Shown here: positions 45,630 through 55,098 of the stretch, one piece after another
Numbering within the stretch: position 1 is the stretch's first letter
Layout: each line of letters starts with the position of its first letter
From: Paraburkholderia aromaticivorans
Lineage (GTDB): Bacteria > Pseudomonadota > Gammaproteobacteria > Burkholderiales > Burkholderiaceae
DNA length: 64,000 bases
NCBI RefSeq assembly: GCF_002278075.1
Contig: NZ_CP022989.1
Location: forward strand, 434,001 to 498,000
Direction of reading: 5' to 3'
The notes under the pieces: model-generated
What the model was told of the DNA's origin: nothing
Seen by the model: only the letters and a program-made list of their open reading frames with translations
Databases searched by the model: none
Translations under genes and position numbers: made by a program

Positions 45630-46843
45630 AAATTCTCCACCTCCTTGCAAGCGTCGACCCACGCGCCGGCGGTCCGGTTGAAGGCGTTCGCCGCAGCGGC
45701 GTGGCCATGCAGGAAGCCGGACACGAGATCGAAGTGGCGACCTGCGATGCGCCCAGCGAGGCTTACCTCGCGGCTTTCCCGTTCCCGGTCCATGCGTTCG
45801 GGCCGACGAGGGGCCGCTATAGCTTCAGCGAGCGCCTCGTACCGTGGCTCGCCGCCAACGCGAAGCGCTTCGACGCGGTAATCGTTCATGGTTTGTGGCA
45901 ATACCACGGCTTCGCCGCATGGAAAGTGCTGCACAGGAGCGAGGTGCCGTACTACGTGTATGTGCACGGCATGCTGGACCCGTGGTTCAAGGAGGCCTAC
46001 CCGCTCAAGCATCTGAAGAAGTGGCTGTACTGGCCATGGGCTGAGTACCGCGTGTTGCGCGATGCGCGCGCCGTCATCTTCACGACGGAAGAAGAACGCA
46101 CGCGGGCGCGCCAGTCGTTCTGGCTGTACCGGGCACATGAACGCATCGTGCCGTTCGGCACGACGGTGCCGCAACTCGAAGCGGCGCCGCTGCGCGAAGC
46201 GTTCCTGCAGGCCATACCCAGCTTGCGCGGCAAGCGCATCGTGCTGTTTCTCGGCCGCGTGCATGCGAAAAAAGGCTGCGATCTGCTGATCGACGCGTTC
46301 GCGCGTATTGCCAGCCGCGACCAGACGTTGCACCTCGTGATCGCCGGTCCGGACGAAACCGGTTGGGCCACGACGCTGCGCACCCAGGCGCAAGCGGCCG
46401 GTGTCGCCCATCGCGTGAGCCTGCCGGGCATGCTGCAAGGCGACCTGAAGTGGGGCGCTTTTCATGCGAGCGACGTGTTTATCCTGCCGTCGCATCAGGA
46501 GAACTTCGGCGTGGCGGTCGCCGAGGCGCTCGGCTGCGGGCTGCCGGCGCTGATCTCCGACAAGGTCAACGTGTGGCGCGAGATCGAAGCGGACGGCGCG
46601 GGACTGGTGGCCGCGGATACCGTCGACGGCACGGAACAGAATCTGGTGCGCTGGCTCGAACTGGACAACGCGTCACGCGAGGCGATGCGCGCGCAGGCAC
46701 GCCGCACATTCGAAGCGCGCTTCCGGGTCGAGACCATGGTCAGCGCGCTGACCGCGCTGCTCGAGTCCAAGGGCCGCCACGAAAACGCGCGAGACAGCAC
46801 CACGCTTACCACGCTGCGCGAAGCAACCCAGCAAACCCGCTGA
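45626..46843 (+). CDS. Glycosyltransferase family 4
   Basis: A 405-residue GT-B enzyme beginning MKILHLLASVDPRAGGPVEGV. It has GRVHAKKGCDLLIDAFA and the donor motif PSHQENFGVAVAEALGCGLPALIS. It is coupled to wzy by ATGA overlap and should act on the same repeat unit. Its C-terminus after LESKGRHE is variable. Confidence 0.93.
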   Translation: MKILHLLASVDPRAGGPVEGVRRSGVAMQEAGHEIEVATCDAPSEAYLAAFPFPVHAFGPTRGRYSFSERLVPWLAANAKRFDAVIVHGLWQYHGFAAWKVLHRSEVPYYVYVHGMLDPWFKEAYPLKHLKKWLYWPWAEYRVLRDARAVIFTTEEERTRARQSFWLYRAHERIVPFGTTVPQLEAAPLREAFLQAIPSLRGKRIVLFLGRVHAKKGCDLLIDAFARIASRDQTLHLVIAGPDETGWATTLRTQAQAAGVAHRVSLPGMLQGDLKWGAFHASDVFILPSHQENFGVAVAEALGCGLPALISDKVNVWREIEADGAGLVAADTVDGTEQNLVRWLELDNASREAMRAQARRTFEARFRVETMVSALTALLESKGRHENARDSTTLTTLREATQQTR

Positions 46844-46941
46844 CGCGCGGCACGGCTCACCCATGGCGCGCGGCGCGCGCCACACGCGCGCACAAGCTCA
46901 CGCCGTCACGCGTCACGACCTGACAACCTCTCTACCCGGCC

Positions 46942-46974
46942 CGAAGCTGGCGCGCCCCAAGCGCGCCAGCTTCG
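46942..46974. terminator. Hairpin between convergent glycosyltransferase and GMC oxidoreductase
   Basis: Perfect 13-bp stem CGAAGCTGGCGCG (46942-46954) with CGCGCCAGCTTCG (46962-46974), 7-base loop, in the 149-base gap between convergent genes. No U-tract follows, but stem strength and position support a shared terminator. Confidence 0.6.
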
Positions 46975-46992
46975 CCCGTCTTCGTTACGCGC

Positions 46993-48732
46993 TCACTGCT
47001 CCTTCATCAACGGCGTCAGGGTCGAAGCCGCGATCGGCAGCGTGTCGACCTGAGACGGTGACTGCAGCGGCATGCTGGCGCTGTTCGCGGCGTCGGCCCG
47101 GGTATTGCCGACGAGATCCGGCAGATCGAGTTGCCGCTTCAGATGACCGGCAAGGCGCAGCGACAGCGCCGCAATCGTGATGGTCGGAAAGTTGGCGCCG
47201 ACGGTCGGAAACACCGAGCTGCCGCCAATGTACAGATTGCTCATCCCGTGCACCTTGCAATCGCGATCGACCACGCCCTCGCGCGGCGAATCGTGCATGC
47301 GCGTCGTACCCATGTGATGCCACGTGCCTTCCAGTTTCGCCGGCCACGTACGGCCTTCGAGCGGCTCATCGAGCGTGACGTCGGCGACGTTGGCCAACTG
47401 CAATTCCTGCGCGAGCAACTGGAACGTCTTGTCGAAAGTGCGCTGCACCTGTTCGCCCAGGCGCCACTCCACCCGCACGCGCGGCATGCCGAAGTGGTCG
47501 CGCTTGTCGGCCGACAAGGTCACACGGCTATCCGGATCGGGCACCGCTTCGACGATCGCCTGCAACGTCACGTCCGTGATCAGCGCGGGCCATTGCAACA
47601 GCCGCGTCAGGCCGAAGCCGACGGTGTGCAACGGGTGCGCGATCATGGTCTCAATGTCGCGCTTCAGGCTGCGGCCCGGCTGGTCCTTGCCCATCAGCGC
47701 TTCCTTGAAGCGGATCAACGCCTCGGAACCGGCACTGCCTTCGCCGTACCATTTCGAGTAGAGCCAGACGCGCGAATTGAGCAGCTTCTCGCGCTCCATC
47801 CACTCCTGCTTCGGCGCGAACTGGGACGAGATCTTCGTGCCGTGCGCCGACACCGCCGCGTTCTGGTAGTGATACTTGATGTCGTACAGCTTGTTGCGCG
47901 CGATACCCGGACGGAAGCGCACCTTGCCCGACATCATCCGCGGATGATCCATGAAGTAGCGGCCGACCAGATCGTTGGCATTGCCAAGACCGGCGGCCTG
48001 CACATTATTCGACGCGAGCAGCAGGCGCGCGTTTTCGATGCCGCCGGTGGCGAGCACGAAAATCCTCGCGGTCACCGAGATCCGGCGGCCGCTGATCGTG
48101 CCCACCTTCACCCTGGAAATGGACGTGCCCTGGGCATCCGCGTCGATATTGAGCACGTTCGCATGGAGGAACACGCGCACTTTCGCCGAGCGCGACAGCT
48201 CCTCGCGATACGTCTTGCCGAAACGCACCGGCGGGCTGAACTGCGCGACGGTATCGCGCATATCGCCGGTCGCGAGCGGCAGACGGCGCACATCCTGGCG
48301 TCCGATCTCGCGCTCCCAGTAAGCGGGGTCGAAGTTCTGCGGGCCGAGTTTCAGCAGTTCATGCGTGCGCGCATAGTAGGGCGCCAGCTCGTCGAGGCCG
48401 AACGGCCAGCCGCTGTGCGCGATCCAGTCGCGCTTTTCGAAGTCCCAGGGATCGAGCGGGCGGCACCAGCCGCCCCAGCAGTTGCTGCTGCCGCCGAAAT
48501 AGCGGCTGCGCGAGCCGTCCGCGAACGTATAGGGAAGCCCGATGTTCTCGCCGCGATACAGATCGCGGGTCGCGTCGTCCGGTCCGAAGCCACCGCTTTC
48601 GAGCACGCAGGCATCGATACCGGCCCTCGACATTTCGAGCGCGAGCGTGATCCCCGCGACGCCTGCGCCGATGATGCAGACCGTCGTTTCAACAACCGTG
48701 TTTTGTTCAACAGTACGCGTATCGATGAACAT
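46993..48732 (-). CDS. GMC-family FAD-dependent oxidoreductase
   Basis: A 579-residue flavoprotein. It has a dinucleotide site CIIGAGVAGITLALEMSRAG, FGGSSNCWGGWCRPLD, LATGGIENARLLLAS, and the C-terminal catalytic/FAD region TWHHMGTTRMHDSP followed by GGSSVFPTVGANFPTITIAAL. GMC enzymes oxidise alcohols or sugars. Within an EPS locus it might oxidise a sugar or lipid intermediate, but the substrate is unknown. No twin-Arg or signal peptide is evident, so it is probably cytoplasmic. It is 213 bases downstream of the acetyltransferase on the same strand. Confidence 0.9.
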   Translation of the reverse strand: MFIDTRTVEQNTVVETTVCIIGAGVAGITLALEMSRAGIDACVLESGGFGPDDATRDLYRGENIGLPYTFADGSRSRYFGGSSNCWGGWCRPLDPWDFEKRDWIAHSGWPFGLDELAPYYARTHELLKLGPQNFDPAYWEREIGRQDVRRLPLATGDMRDTVAQFSPPVRFGKTYREELSRSAKVRVFLHANVLNIDADAQGTSISRVKVGTISGRRISVTARIFVLATGGIENARLLLASNNVQAAGLGNANDLVGRYFMDHPRMMSGKVRFRPGIARNKLYDIKYHYQNAAVSAHGTKISSQFAPKQEWMEREKLLNSRVWLYSKWYGEGSAGSEALIRFKEALMGKDQPGRSLKRDIETMIAHPLHTVGFGLTRLLQWPALITDVTLQAIVEAVPDPDSRVTLSADKRDHFGMPRVRVEWRLGEQVQRTFDKTFQLLAQELQLANVADVTLDEPLEGRTWPAKLEGTWHHMGTTRMHDSPREGVVDRDCKVHGMSNLYIGGSSVFPTVGANFPTITIAALSLRLAGHLKRQLDLPDLVGNTRADAANSASMPLQSPSQVDTLPIAASTLTPLMKEQ

Positions 48733-48945
48733 CCGTTACTCCCCATCTTCGTCACGCATTTTTTGAGCGCGTCACGGGTCGCCGGCCAACGCTGGCAGCC
48801 GTGCCACGCAAACGTCGCAACCGGGGTGCTGCATGAGTGCCGCCGCGCGTCAGATCGCGCGACAACCTCATTGCGGCAATGCACATCCCGGTATTGCGAC
48901 CTCGGCCTCCTCAGCGTACGAACGCTGTGGTTCTAAGTCTGTGGT

Positions 48946-49566
48946 TCAGGTCACGGAGTCGAACCGTTTCCTGATAAAACGGCACGGATTGCCGCCATAC
49001 ACGCCTTCGGGTTCGAGCGAACGATGCACGACGGACAATGGCGTCACGACCGCCGAACGGCCGATCGTCACGCCCATTTGCACCACGCATTTGGAAGTGA
49101 TCCACACGCCGTCCTCGATGATGATCGGCGCAACGTGCAGATCCATCGTGGTGCTCATGTCGTGAGAGCCGGCGGTGAGGAATGTGCCTTGAGAAATGCA
49201 CACGTTCGAGCCGATGCGAATCAGCGTCTGGTTGTAGATCCAGACATCGACACCGAACCAGCAGTTGTCGCCCACCTCGAGATTCCAGGGCGCCTTGACC
49301 CGCACCGGATGCACGAACCGGCAACCTGTGCCGATTTTCGCGCCGAACAGACGCAGCAACGCAACGCGCACACCCGAGAACGGCAGCAGTTTGTTGTTGA
49401 TCACACAGGCTTCCAGCACGAACCAGATGAGTTCGATCAACGCGCCGCGCCCCGCCTGATAGTTTCCTTTGCCGGCCTGAGCCAGCTCGATGACGCGACC
49501 GTCTTCGCGCGACCCGGCGGCCTGCGGCATGCGCCCGATATGTGGATCGTCCGCAACGTTACCCAT
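48946..49566 (-). CDS. WcaF-like acetyltransferase (hexapeptide repeat)
   Basis: A 206-residue left-handed beta-helix acyltransferase. Hexapeptide repeats run through IGTGCRFVHPVRVKAPWNLEV, VGDNCWFGVDVWIYNQ and the active-site-type segment FLTAGSHDMSTTMDL, as in WcaF/WcaB. It likely O-acetylates a sugar of the repeat unit with acetyl-CoA. ATG 49566 has GGAG upstream; a GTG at 49584 is the alternative. It is divergent from the small exported protein. Confidence 0.9.
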   Translation of the reverse strand: MGNVADDPHIGRMPQAAGSREDGRVIELAQAGKGNYQAGRGALIELIWFVLEACVINNKLLPFSGVRVALLRLFGAKIGTGCRFVHPVRVKAPWNLEVGDNCWFGVDVWIYNQTLIRIGSNVCISQGTFLTAGSHDMSTTMDLHVAPIIIEDGVWITSKCVVQMGVTIGRSAVVTPLSVVHRSLEPEGVYGGNPCRFIRKRFDSVT

Positions 49567-49751
49567 CAGCTTTCTCCGAACCACGAATAGTGGTAAACAT
49601 ACGCAGGCATGCCAGGCAAATTCTTTACATTATGTTGCGGCACCTTGCGCGACTTTGCGTTGTGGCCGTGCCGGCAAGCGTTTTGGCGGCTACACGCGTA
49701 CGGGTTGGCGCACGATAGCTGCATCCCGACCGCATCTCTCTGGGGAACAAG

Positions 49752-50252
49752 ATGACCACCTCGCTTCGACACACGGCTACCTGGATGTTTCTTGCGATCG
49801 CATCGTGCGCGGTGCCGGCGTTCGCGCAAAACGCCGCACCCGATCGCGCCGCGCCCGCGCCCGCCGCAACCGCGGTCAACGGCTACGGTGTCAACGCCCA
49901 GCTTCCCGCCAACCGGCGCGCCGCGCATCGCGACAGCGAGAAGGCATTGCTCGGCTCCCCGAACCCATACGGCAAGGACAATGTGCAAGGCAATACCGAC
50001 GACGCCCAACGCGCCGCGCTGCTCGACACGCAGCGCATGACCGTGCTGGGCGGCGGCCAGGGCGCGAAACCAGCGCTCGGCAAGGGCCAGCGCAAGGCGC
50101 CGGCCGCGGCCAATGGCCAGGTGCAGGCAGCGGGTCAGCCCGGCCGCCCGAATCAGGCTAACGCGGCGCTGGCCGCCGACGGCACCGCGAAAACCACCTA
50201 CGCCGATCCCTACTCCGCGGGCAAGCACGGCGTGTACCGCTCTCCGTGGTGA
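49752..50252 (+). CDS. Exported low-complexity protein
   Basis: A 166-residue protein with a signal peptide ending near AVPAFAQN, then Ala/Gln/Gly/Pro-rich sequence (APDRAAPAPAATAVNGYGV, GKGQRKAPAAANGQVQAAGQ) without known domains. GGGGAA precedes ATG 49752. It lies within the EPS locus, convergent with wcaI. Its role, perhaps a periplasmic or matrix-associated protein, is unknown. Confidence 0.65.
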   Translation: MTTSLRHTATWMFLAIASCAVPAFAQNAAPDRAAPAPAATAVNGYGVNAQLPANRRAAHRDSEKALLGSPNPYGKDNVQGNTDDAQRAALLDTQRMTVLGGGQGAKPALGKGQRKAPAAANGQVQAAGQPGRPNQANAALAADGTAKTTYADPYSAGKHGVYRSPW

Positions 50253-50283
50253 CATCAGCTTCATGATGAGGCCGCGTGCCGGA

Positions 50284-51618
50284 TCAATCCGGCGCGGCTT
50301 CCTCCGCCGTGGCCGGTTTGGGTCGCCGCCGGTTCGCGGCGCCTGAAGGCCGCGAACCGGCAGCGCCTGCCGCGCCTTTCGAAGGTTTGCCTCCCAACTT
50401 ACGCAACAGCACCGCGAGCCGTTCCTCGAAGGTGCGAATCGTCGACTCCGGCGAGAGCGCGCGCTCCGCATAATTGCGCGCGGCTTTGCCGAGCGCCGCG
50501 CGCCGGTCCGCGTCGCCGGCGAGCACCGTGATCGCCGCCGCCAGCGCTTTGACGTTGTCCGGCGGCACGACCACGCCGCGGGGCGCCACGGCTTCGTAGA
50601 GCGCCGTGCCACGGCGCGCCATCGCGATGGTCGCGCGGCCGCTCGCGAACATCCCGGTGAGCTTGGACGGCATGACGAGATCCGCCGCGTCGCCGCGTTG
50701 AGGCAGCACGTGAATATCGGCGAGATTGAGCAGTTCGTTCAGGCGCTCCACCGGCTGCAGCGGCATGAACACGCAATTGGTCAAGCCGGCGCAGCGTTCG
50801 AGCAGATTATCTTTGGCGGCGCCGCTGCCGCAGAACACGAAAGTGAGATCCTGGCGGGCGGCCAGCGCGACCGCCGCATCGGCGAGCGTTTCGATGCCCT
50901 GCTTCGCGCCCATGTTGCCGGAATACAGAATCACTTTCTGTTCGTCCGGAATACCGAGTAGCTGCCGGAATTCGCTCGGCCGGGCAAGCGGAAAAATGGC
51001 CGACACGTCGACCCAATTCGGCAGGCAGACCACTCGCGACGAAGCGACGCCCTTGGTCGTCGCGCGCGCGCTCATCTGCCGCGTGATCGACGACACCGCA
51101 TCGAAGCGCCGCAGCAACGCGCTTTCGATCCAGCGTGCCGCGCGGGCCGCTCGTGGGCTTTTCAGCAGACCCAGATCGAACGCCGCATCGACCTCGTAGT
51201 CCTGAATATGCAGCCATGCACTCGCGCGCGTGATGCGTGCGAGCATCAGCGCGGCCGGTGCGCACATCAAGGTCGGTGCAATCAACATGACCGCGTGAGG
51301 ACGCCACAGCGCCTGCCATGCAAGCAGCGGCAGCGAAGTCGCCGCGAAGGTCGCCAGATGCAGCATGCGCTTCAGGCCGCTCGGACGCGCCGGCACCCAC
51401 AGTGGAGCACGCCAGATCGCCACCCCGTCGCGCGTCTCGTGCTGGTATCGCCACGACGCATAGCCCTCTGCAACACGCCACTCCGGGTAGTACGGCGGCG
51501 CGCACACCACCCGCACGTCATGGCCGCGGTTGGCCAGCAGCACGGCCATTTCCGCCGTGTACTTGCCCACCCCCGTCAGTTCAGGCGCATAGTTGATGCC
51601 GTAGATCAGTATCTTCAT
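50284..51618 (-). CDS. wcaI: WcaI-like glycosyltransferase
   Basis: A 444-residue GT4 enzyme. The start MKILIYGINYAPELTGVGKY and the later PPYYPEWRVAEGYASWRYQ are typical of colanic-acid WcaI. The C-terminal donor site includes ILYSGNMGAKQGIETLADA and LPQRGDAADLVMPSKLTGMF. In colanic acid, WcaI adds a fucose residue, which would fit the GDP-fucose genes here; the exact linkage is inference. The tail after about 410 is Pro/Arg/Ala-rich. Confidence 0.9.
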   Translation of the reverse strand: MKILIYGINYAPELTGVGKYTAEMAVLLANRGHDVRVVCAPPYYPEWRVAEGYASWRYQHETRDGVAIWRAPLWVPARPSGLKRMLHLATFAATSLPLLAWQALWRPHAVMLIAPTLMCAPAALMLARITRASAWLHIQDYEVDAAFDLGLLKSPRAARAARWIESALLRRFDAVSSITRQMSARATTKGVASSRVVCLPNWVDVSAIFPLARPSEFRQLLGIPDEQKVILYSGNMGAKQGIETLADAAVALAARQDLTFVFCGSGAAKDNLLERCAGLTNCVFMPLQPVERLNELLNLADIHVLPQRGDAADLVMPSKLTGMFASGRATIAMARRGTALYEAVAPRGVVVPPDNVKALAAAITVLAGDADRRAALGKAARNYAERALSPESTIRTFEERLAVLLRKLGGKPSKGAAGAAGSRPSGAANRRRPKPATAEEAAPD

Positions 51619-51677
51619 TGTGACTGCCAGAACGAGTTAGGGCGTCGTACGCGCGAAGTGACTGGGCGGGGGCCGGC

Positions 51678-52820
51678 CTAGTCGCTCAACATCAACGCGC
51701 AGCCGCGGGCGATATTGGCAGCCGCGGAAGGCGGATCGAACCGGCGAATCACATCCATGCACCGGCGCGCGGTGCCGCCCGCATCGGCGAACGCTTCCAT
51801 TGCCTTGAGCATGGTGCGCTGCAGCCCGGCGACATCGCCCGCGGTAAACGCGTAGCCGCTCACCCCGTCGACCACCAGTTCCGGTACGCAGCCGCAACTC
51901 TCGCTGACCACCGCCGGGCAACCGTGCGCGAGCGCTTCGTTCACCACCAGTCCCCATGGTTCGCTGTAGCTCGGCAACACCATGCAGGTGGCGCCGTAAT
52001 ACTCCCGCGTAAGCGGCTCGTCCTGCAGACTGCCGACGAACGTCACCGCGTCGCCGAGTTCGAGCTCTGCCACCTTCGCATGCAGTGCTTCGCGCATCGG
52101 GCCGGTGCCGACTATGCGCAGCTTCGCGGCCGGAACCCGGCGCCGCAATCCGGCCAGCGCCTCGATCAGCGTGCCGATGCCTTTTTCTTCGGACAGACGT
52201 CCCACGAACAGAAACACGGGCGGATTACCGGCGCGCGCGGCGACCCGTTCGACCAGCGCCCGTTCCGGAGAGAACGAGCCCGGCAACGCTGCCGCCTGAC
52301 ACGGCACGAAAATCTTGTCGCGCTTTGCGCCGAGCGACAGCAGATACTCGCGGCTGCGCTCGCCGAAGCCGAAATAGCCGTCGCACAGCGAGAAAAATAC
52401 CCGCTTCGGAATCGACGTGAGCAGCTTCTTGGGCCGGTCGCGCGCGGTCGAATCGCAGAACACCGCGCGCCGCTTGCCGGTCACGATGCAAGCCGCGAGC
52501 ATCGCCCAGTATTCCGGGCGGTGATAGCCCGGCAGCACGATCAGGTCCGACTTGGTGCGCAAGACCTCCCACGTGAGCCGCACGATCAGCTTCATGGTCG
52601 GCACGTCTTCGTAGCAGCCGTCGAACAGCTTTTGCATCGGATAGCGGTGAAACGAATAGTCGACGTCGGAAAACCCGACGCGGTCGTGCTCCGTATCGGC
52701 GATCTGCACCATCGAATAGCGAATCGCTCCGGAAGCCGAAATGTTATGCAAGGCGGAAAACACGACACCCTTGTGGCGCGACCACACGACGTTGTGAAAG
52801 ATCGTGACTGACGCTGTCAT
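51678..52820 (-). CDS. Glycosyltransferase family 4
   Basis: A 380-residue GT-B enzyme with donor-side motifs LFVGRLSEEKGIGTLIEALA and PSYSEPWGLVVNEALAHGCP. ATG 52820 has GAGGAG upstream; the longer frame adds 19 residues. It lies between fcl and wcaI on the same strand, so it is probably in the main biosynthetic operon. It ends in TAG. Confidence 0.92.
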   Translation of the reverse strand: MTASVTIFHNVVWSRHKGVVFSALHNISASGAIRYSMVQIADTEHDRVGFSDVDYSFHRYPMQKLFDGCYEDVPTMKLIVRLTWEVLRTKSDLIVLPGYHRPEYWAMLAACIVTGKRRAVFCDSTARDRPKKLLTSIPKRVFFSLCDGYFGFGERSREYLLSLGAKRDKIFVPCQAAALPGSFSPERALVERVAARAGNPPVFLFVGRLSEEKGIGTLIEALAGLRRRVPAAKLRIVGTGPMREALHAKVAELELGDAVTFVGSLQDEPLTREYYGATCMVLPSYSEPWGLVVNEALAHGCPAVVSESCGCVPELVVDGVSGYAFTAGDVAGLQRTMLKAMEAFADAGGTARRCMDVIRRFDPPSAAANIARGCALMLSD

Positions 52821-52929
52821 TTTTATGCCACTCCTCGAAAAATCGTCCTGCGTGCATGGCGCGTTCTGCGCACGCACAGCGTCCCCAGCTGTTCACTCCA
52901 AAGCCGCGCCGACGCGGCACCCCGCGCGC

Positions 52930-53889
52930 CTATGCCTCGACGGCGGCAGCGGGTGTCGAACCGGCATGGGATTCGACAAAGTTCCGATAGGTGGAAGCGA
53001 TCCCCTCCTCCAGCCCGATCGTTGCGCGCCACCCCATTTGCGCGAGGCGGGAGACGTCGAGCAGCTTGCGCGGCGTGCCATCGGGTTTCGAGGCGTCGAA
53101 CACGAGTTCACCATCGAAGCCGACCACCTTGCAGATGCATTCGGCCAGCTCGCGAATCGACAGGTCCTCGCCCACGCCGACATTGAACAGGCCTACCGTC
53201 ACGTCGTGTTCGAGCACGAACAGCGTGGCCGCGGCCAGGTCGTCGACATGCAAAAACTCGCGGCGCGGCGTGCCCGAACCCCACACGGACAGCGTGGCGT
53301 CGCCGTTCAGCTTCGCTTCGTGCGCCTTGCGCAGAAGCGCCGGCAACACGTGGCTGCTATTCAGGTCGTAGTTGTCGTTCGGGCCGTACAGATTGGTCGG
53401 CATCAACGCGACGTACTGCGTGTTGTACTCGCGGTTATAGGCTTCGCACAGCTTGACGCCGGCAATCTTCGCGATCGCATAGGCGTCGTTGGTCGGTTCC
53501 AGCGGCGAGCTCAGCAGATACTCCTCGCGGATGGGCTGCGGGCATTGCTTCGGATAAATGCACGACGAACCGAAGAACACCAGCCGCTCGACCTTGGCGC
53601 GATACGCCGCGTGAATCACGTTGGTTTCGATCACCAGATTTTCATAAATGAACTCACCCGGCCGCGTCGCGTTCGCGAGAATGCCGCCCACGCGCGCCGC
53701 CGCGAGTAGCACCACGTCGATCTGTTCGCTTTCGAAGAAACGGTTCACGGCCGCCTGATCCGTGAGGTCGAGCTCCCGGCGCGAGCGGGTGATCACGTTC
53801 GGATACCCCTCGGCGGCAAGACGCCTGACCAGCGCGGAGCCGACCATGCCACGGTGTCCCGCGACGAAAATACGTGCTTGTTTGTTCAT
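52930..53889 (-). CDS. fcl: GDP-L-fucose synthase
   Basis: Bifunctional epimerase/reductase converting GDP-4-keto-6-deoxymannose to GDP-L-fucose. The 319 residues have FVAGHRGMVGSALVRRL (NADP site), FGSSCIYPK, and the family stretch LMPTNLYGPNDNYD, plus a Tyr-x3-Lys pair (AYAIAKIAG). Six bases separate its start from gmd, which supplies the substrate. Confidence 0.97.
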   Translation of the reverse strand: MNKQARIFVAGHRGMVGSALVRRLAAEGYPNVITRSRRELDLTDQAAVNRFFESEQIDVVLLAAARVGGILANATRPGEFIYENLVIETNVIHAAYRAKVERLVFFGSSCIYPKQCPQPIREEYLLSSPLEPTNDAYAIAKIAGVKLCEAYNREYNTQYVALMPTNLYGPNDNYDLNSSHVLPALLRKAHEAKLNGDATLSVWGSGTPRREFLHVDDLAAATLFVLEHDVTVGLFNVGVGEDLSIRELAECICKVVGFDGELVFDASKPDGTPRKLLDVSRLAQMGWRATIGLEEGIASTYRNFVESHAGSTPAAAVEA

Positions 53890-53895
53890 CGCAAG

Positions 53896-55014
53896 TTACT
53901 CGTGATGTTCCAGCGCCGTGAATCCGGCCAGCGTGACGAGCGCGTCACGTCGTGCAATCTGATAGTCCGAGCGCACCATTTCCTTGACCAGCGAGGCGAA
54001 CGAGGTGGTCGGCTGCCAGCCGAGCTTCGCATGCGCCTTCGACGGATCGCCGAGCAGCGTCTCGACCTCGGCGGGCCGGAAGTAGCGCGGATCGACGCGC
54101 ACGATCACGTCGCCCGGCGACATCTTGATCTCGCGCCCTTCCACCTTCTCGACAATGCCGATTTCCTCCACGCCGCTGCCTTCGAAGCGCACGGTGACGC
54201 CGAGCTCGGCGGCCGCGTGCTGCACGAACTGCCGCACGCTGTACTGCACGCCGGTGGCGATCACGTAATCCTCCGGCTGCTCCTGCTGGAGCATGCGCCA
54301 TTGCATCTCGACGTAATCGCGCGCATGGCCCCAATCGCGCAGCGCCGACAGATTGCCGAGATACAAGGTCTTCTGCATGCCCACCGCGATCCGCGCGACG
54401 GCGCGCGTGATCTTGCGCGTCACGAACGTCTCGCCGCGCACCGGCGATTCGTGGTTGAACAGAATCCCGTTGCACGCATAGAGACCGTAAGCCTCGCGAT
54501 AATTGACCGTGGTCCAGTACGCGAACAGCTTGGCGACCGCGTACGGGCTGCGCGGATAGAACGGCGTGGTCTCCGACTGCGGCACCTGTTGCACGAGGCC
54601 GTACAGCTCCGAGGTCGAGGCCTGATAGAAGCGGGTCTTTTCCTGCAGCCCGAGAATCCGGATCGCTTCGAGAATCCGCAACGCGCCGAGGCCGTCCGCG
54701 TTGGCGGTGTATTCGGGCTCCTCGAACGACACCGCGACGTGGCTCTGCGCGGCGAGGTTGTAGATCTCGTCGGGCTCGACACGCTGGATCACGCGCAGAA
54801 GGCTGGTCGAGTCGGTCAGGTCCGCGTGATGCAGGAAGAGTCGCTGGTCCGGATCGTGAGGATCGCGGTACAGGTGATCGATCCGGTCCGTATTGAACAG
54901 GGATGACCTGCGTTTGATGCCGTGTACGTCGTAATCCTTGGCGAGCAACAACTCCGCCAGATACGATCCGTCCTGTCCTGTGATGCCGGTGATCAGCGCG
55001 ACCTTACGTTTCAT
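53896..55014 (-). CDS. gmd: GDP-mannose 4,6-dehydratase
   Basis: Converts GDP-mannose to GDP-4-keto-6-deoxymannose. The 372-residue SDR has [19 protein letters not shown], the Gmd hallmark [32 protein letters not shown], and [10 protein letters not shown]. It uses GDP-mannose from the nearby ManC and feeds Fcl. Follows wzc by 84 bases on the same strand. Confidence 0.98.
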   Translation of the reverse strand: MKRKVALITGITGQDGSYLAELLLAKDYDVHGIKRRSSLFNTDRIDHLYRDPHDPDQRLFLHHADLTDSTSLLRVIQRVEPDEIYNLAAQSHVAVSFEEPEYTANADGLGALRILEAIRILGLQEKTRFYQASTSELYGLVQQVPQSETTPFYPRSPYAVAKLFAYWTTVNYREAYGLYACNGILFNHESPVRGETFVTRKITRAVARIAVGMQKTLYLGNLSALRDWGHARDYVEMQWRMLQQEQPEDYVIATGVQYSVRQFVQHAAAELGVTVRFEGSGVEEIGIVEKVEGREIKMSPGDVIVRVDPRYFRPAEVETLLGDPSKAHAKLGWQPTTSFASLVKEMVRSDYQIARRDALVTLAGFTALEHHE

Positions 55015-55098
55015 GGAGCATTCTCCTCGTTAACCTTTGCAATCCCAATGCCGCAACCCAGTTGAATCCTGTTGAACCGCCAGCTGCCAGCCGTCGTC

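Noticed and set aside
47131..48936. 601-codon open frame antisense to the GMC oxidoreductase
   Set aside because: Same shadow character; the minus strand encodes a full flavoprotein with all motifs.
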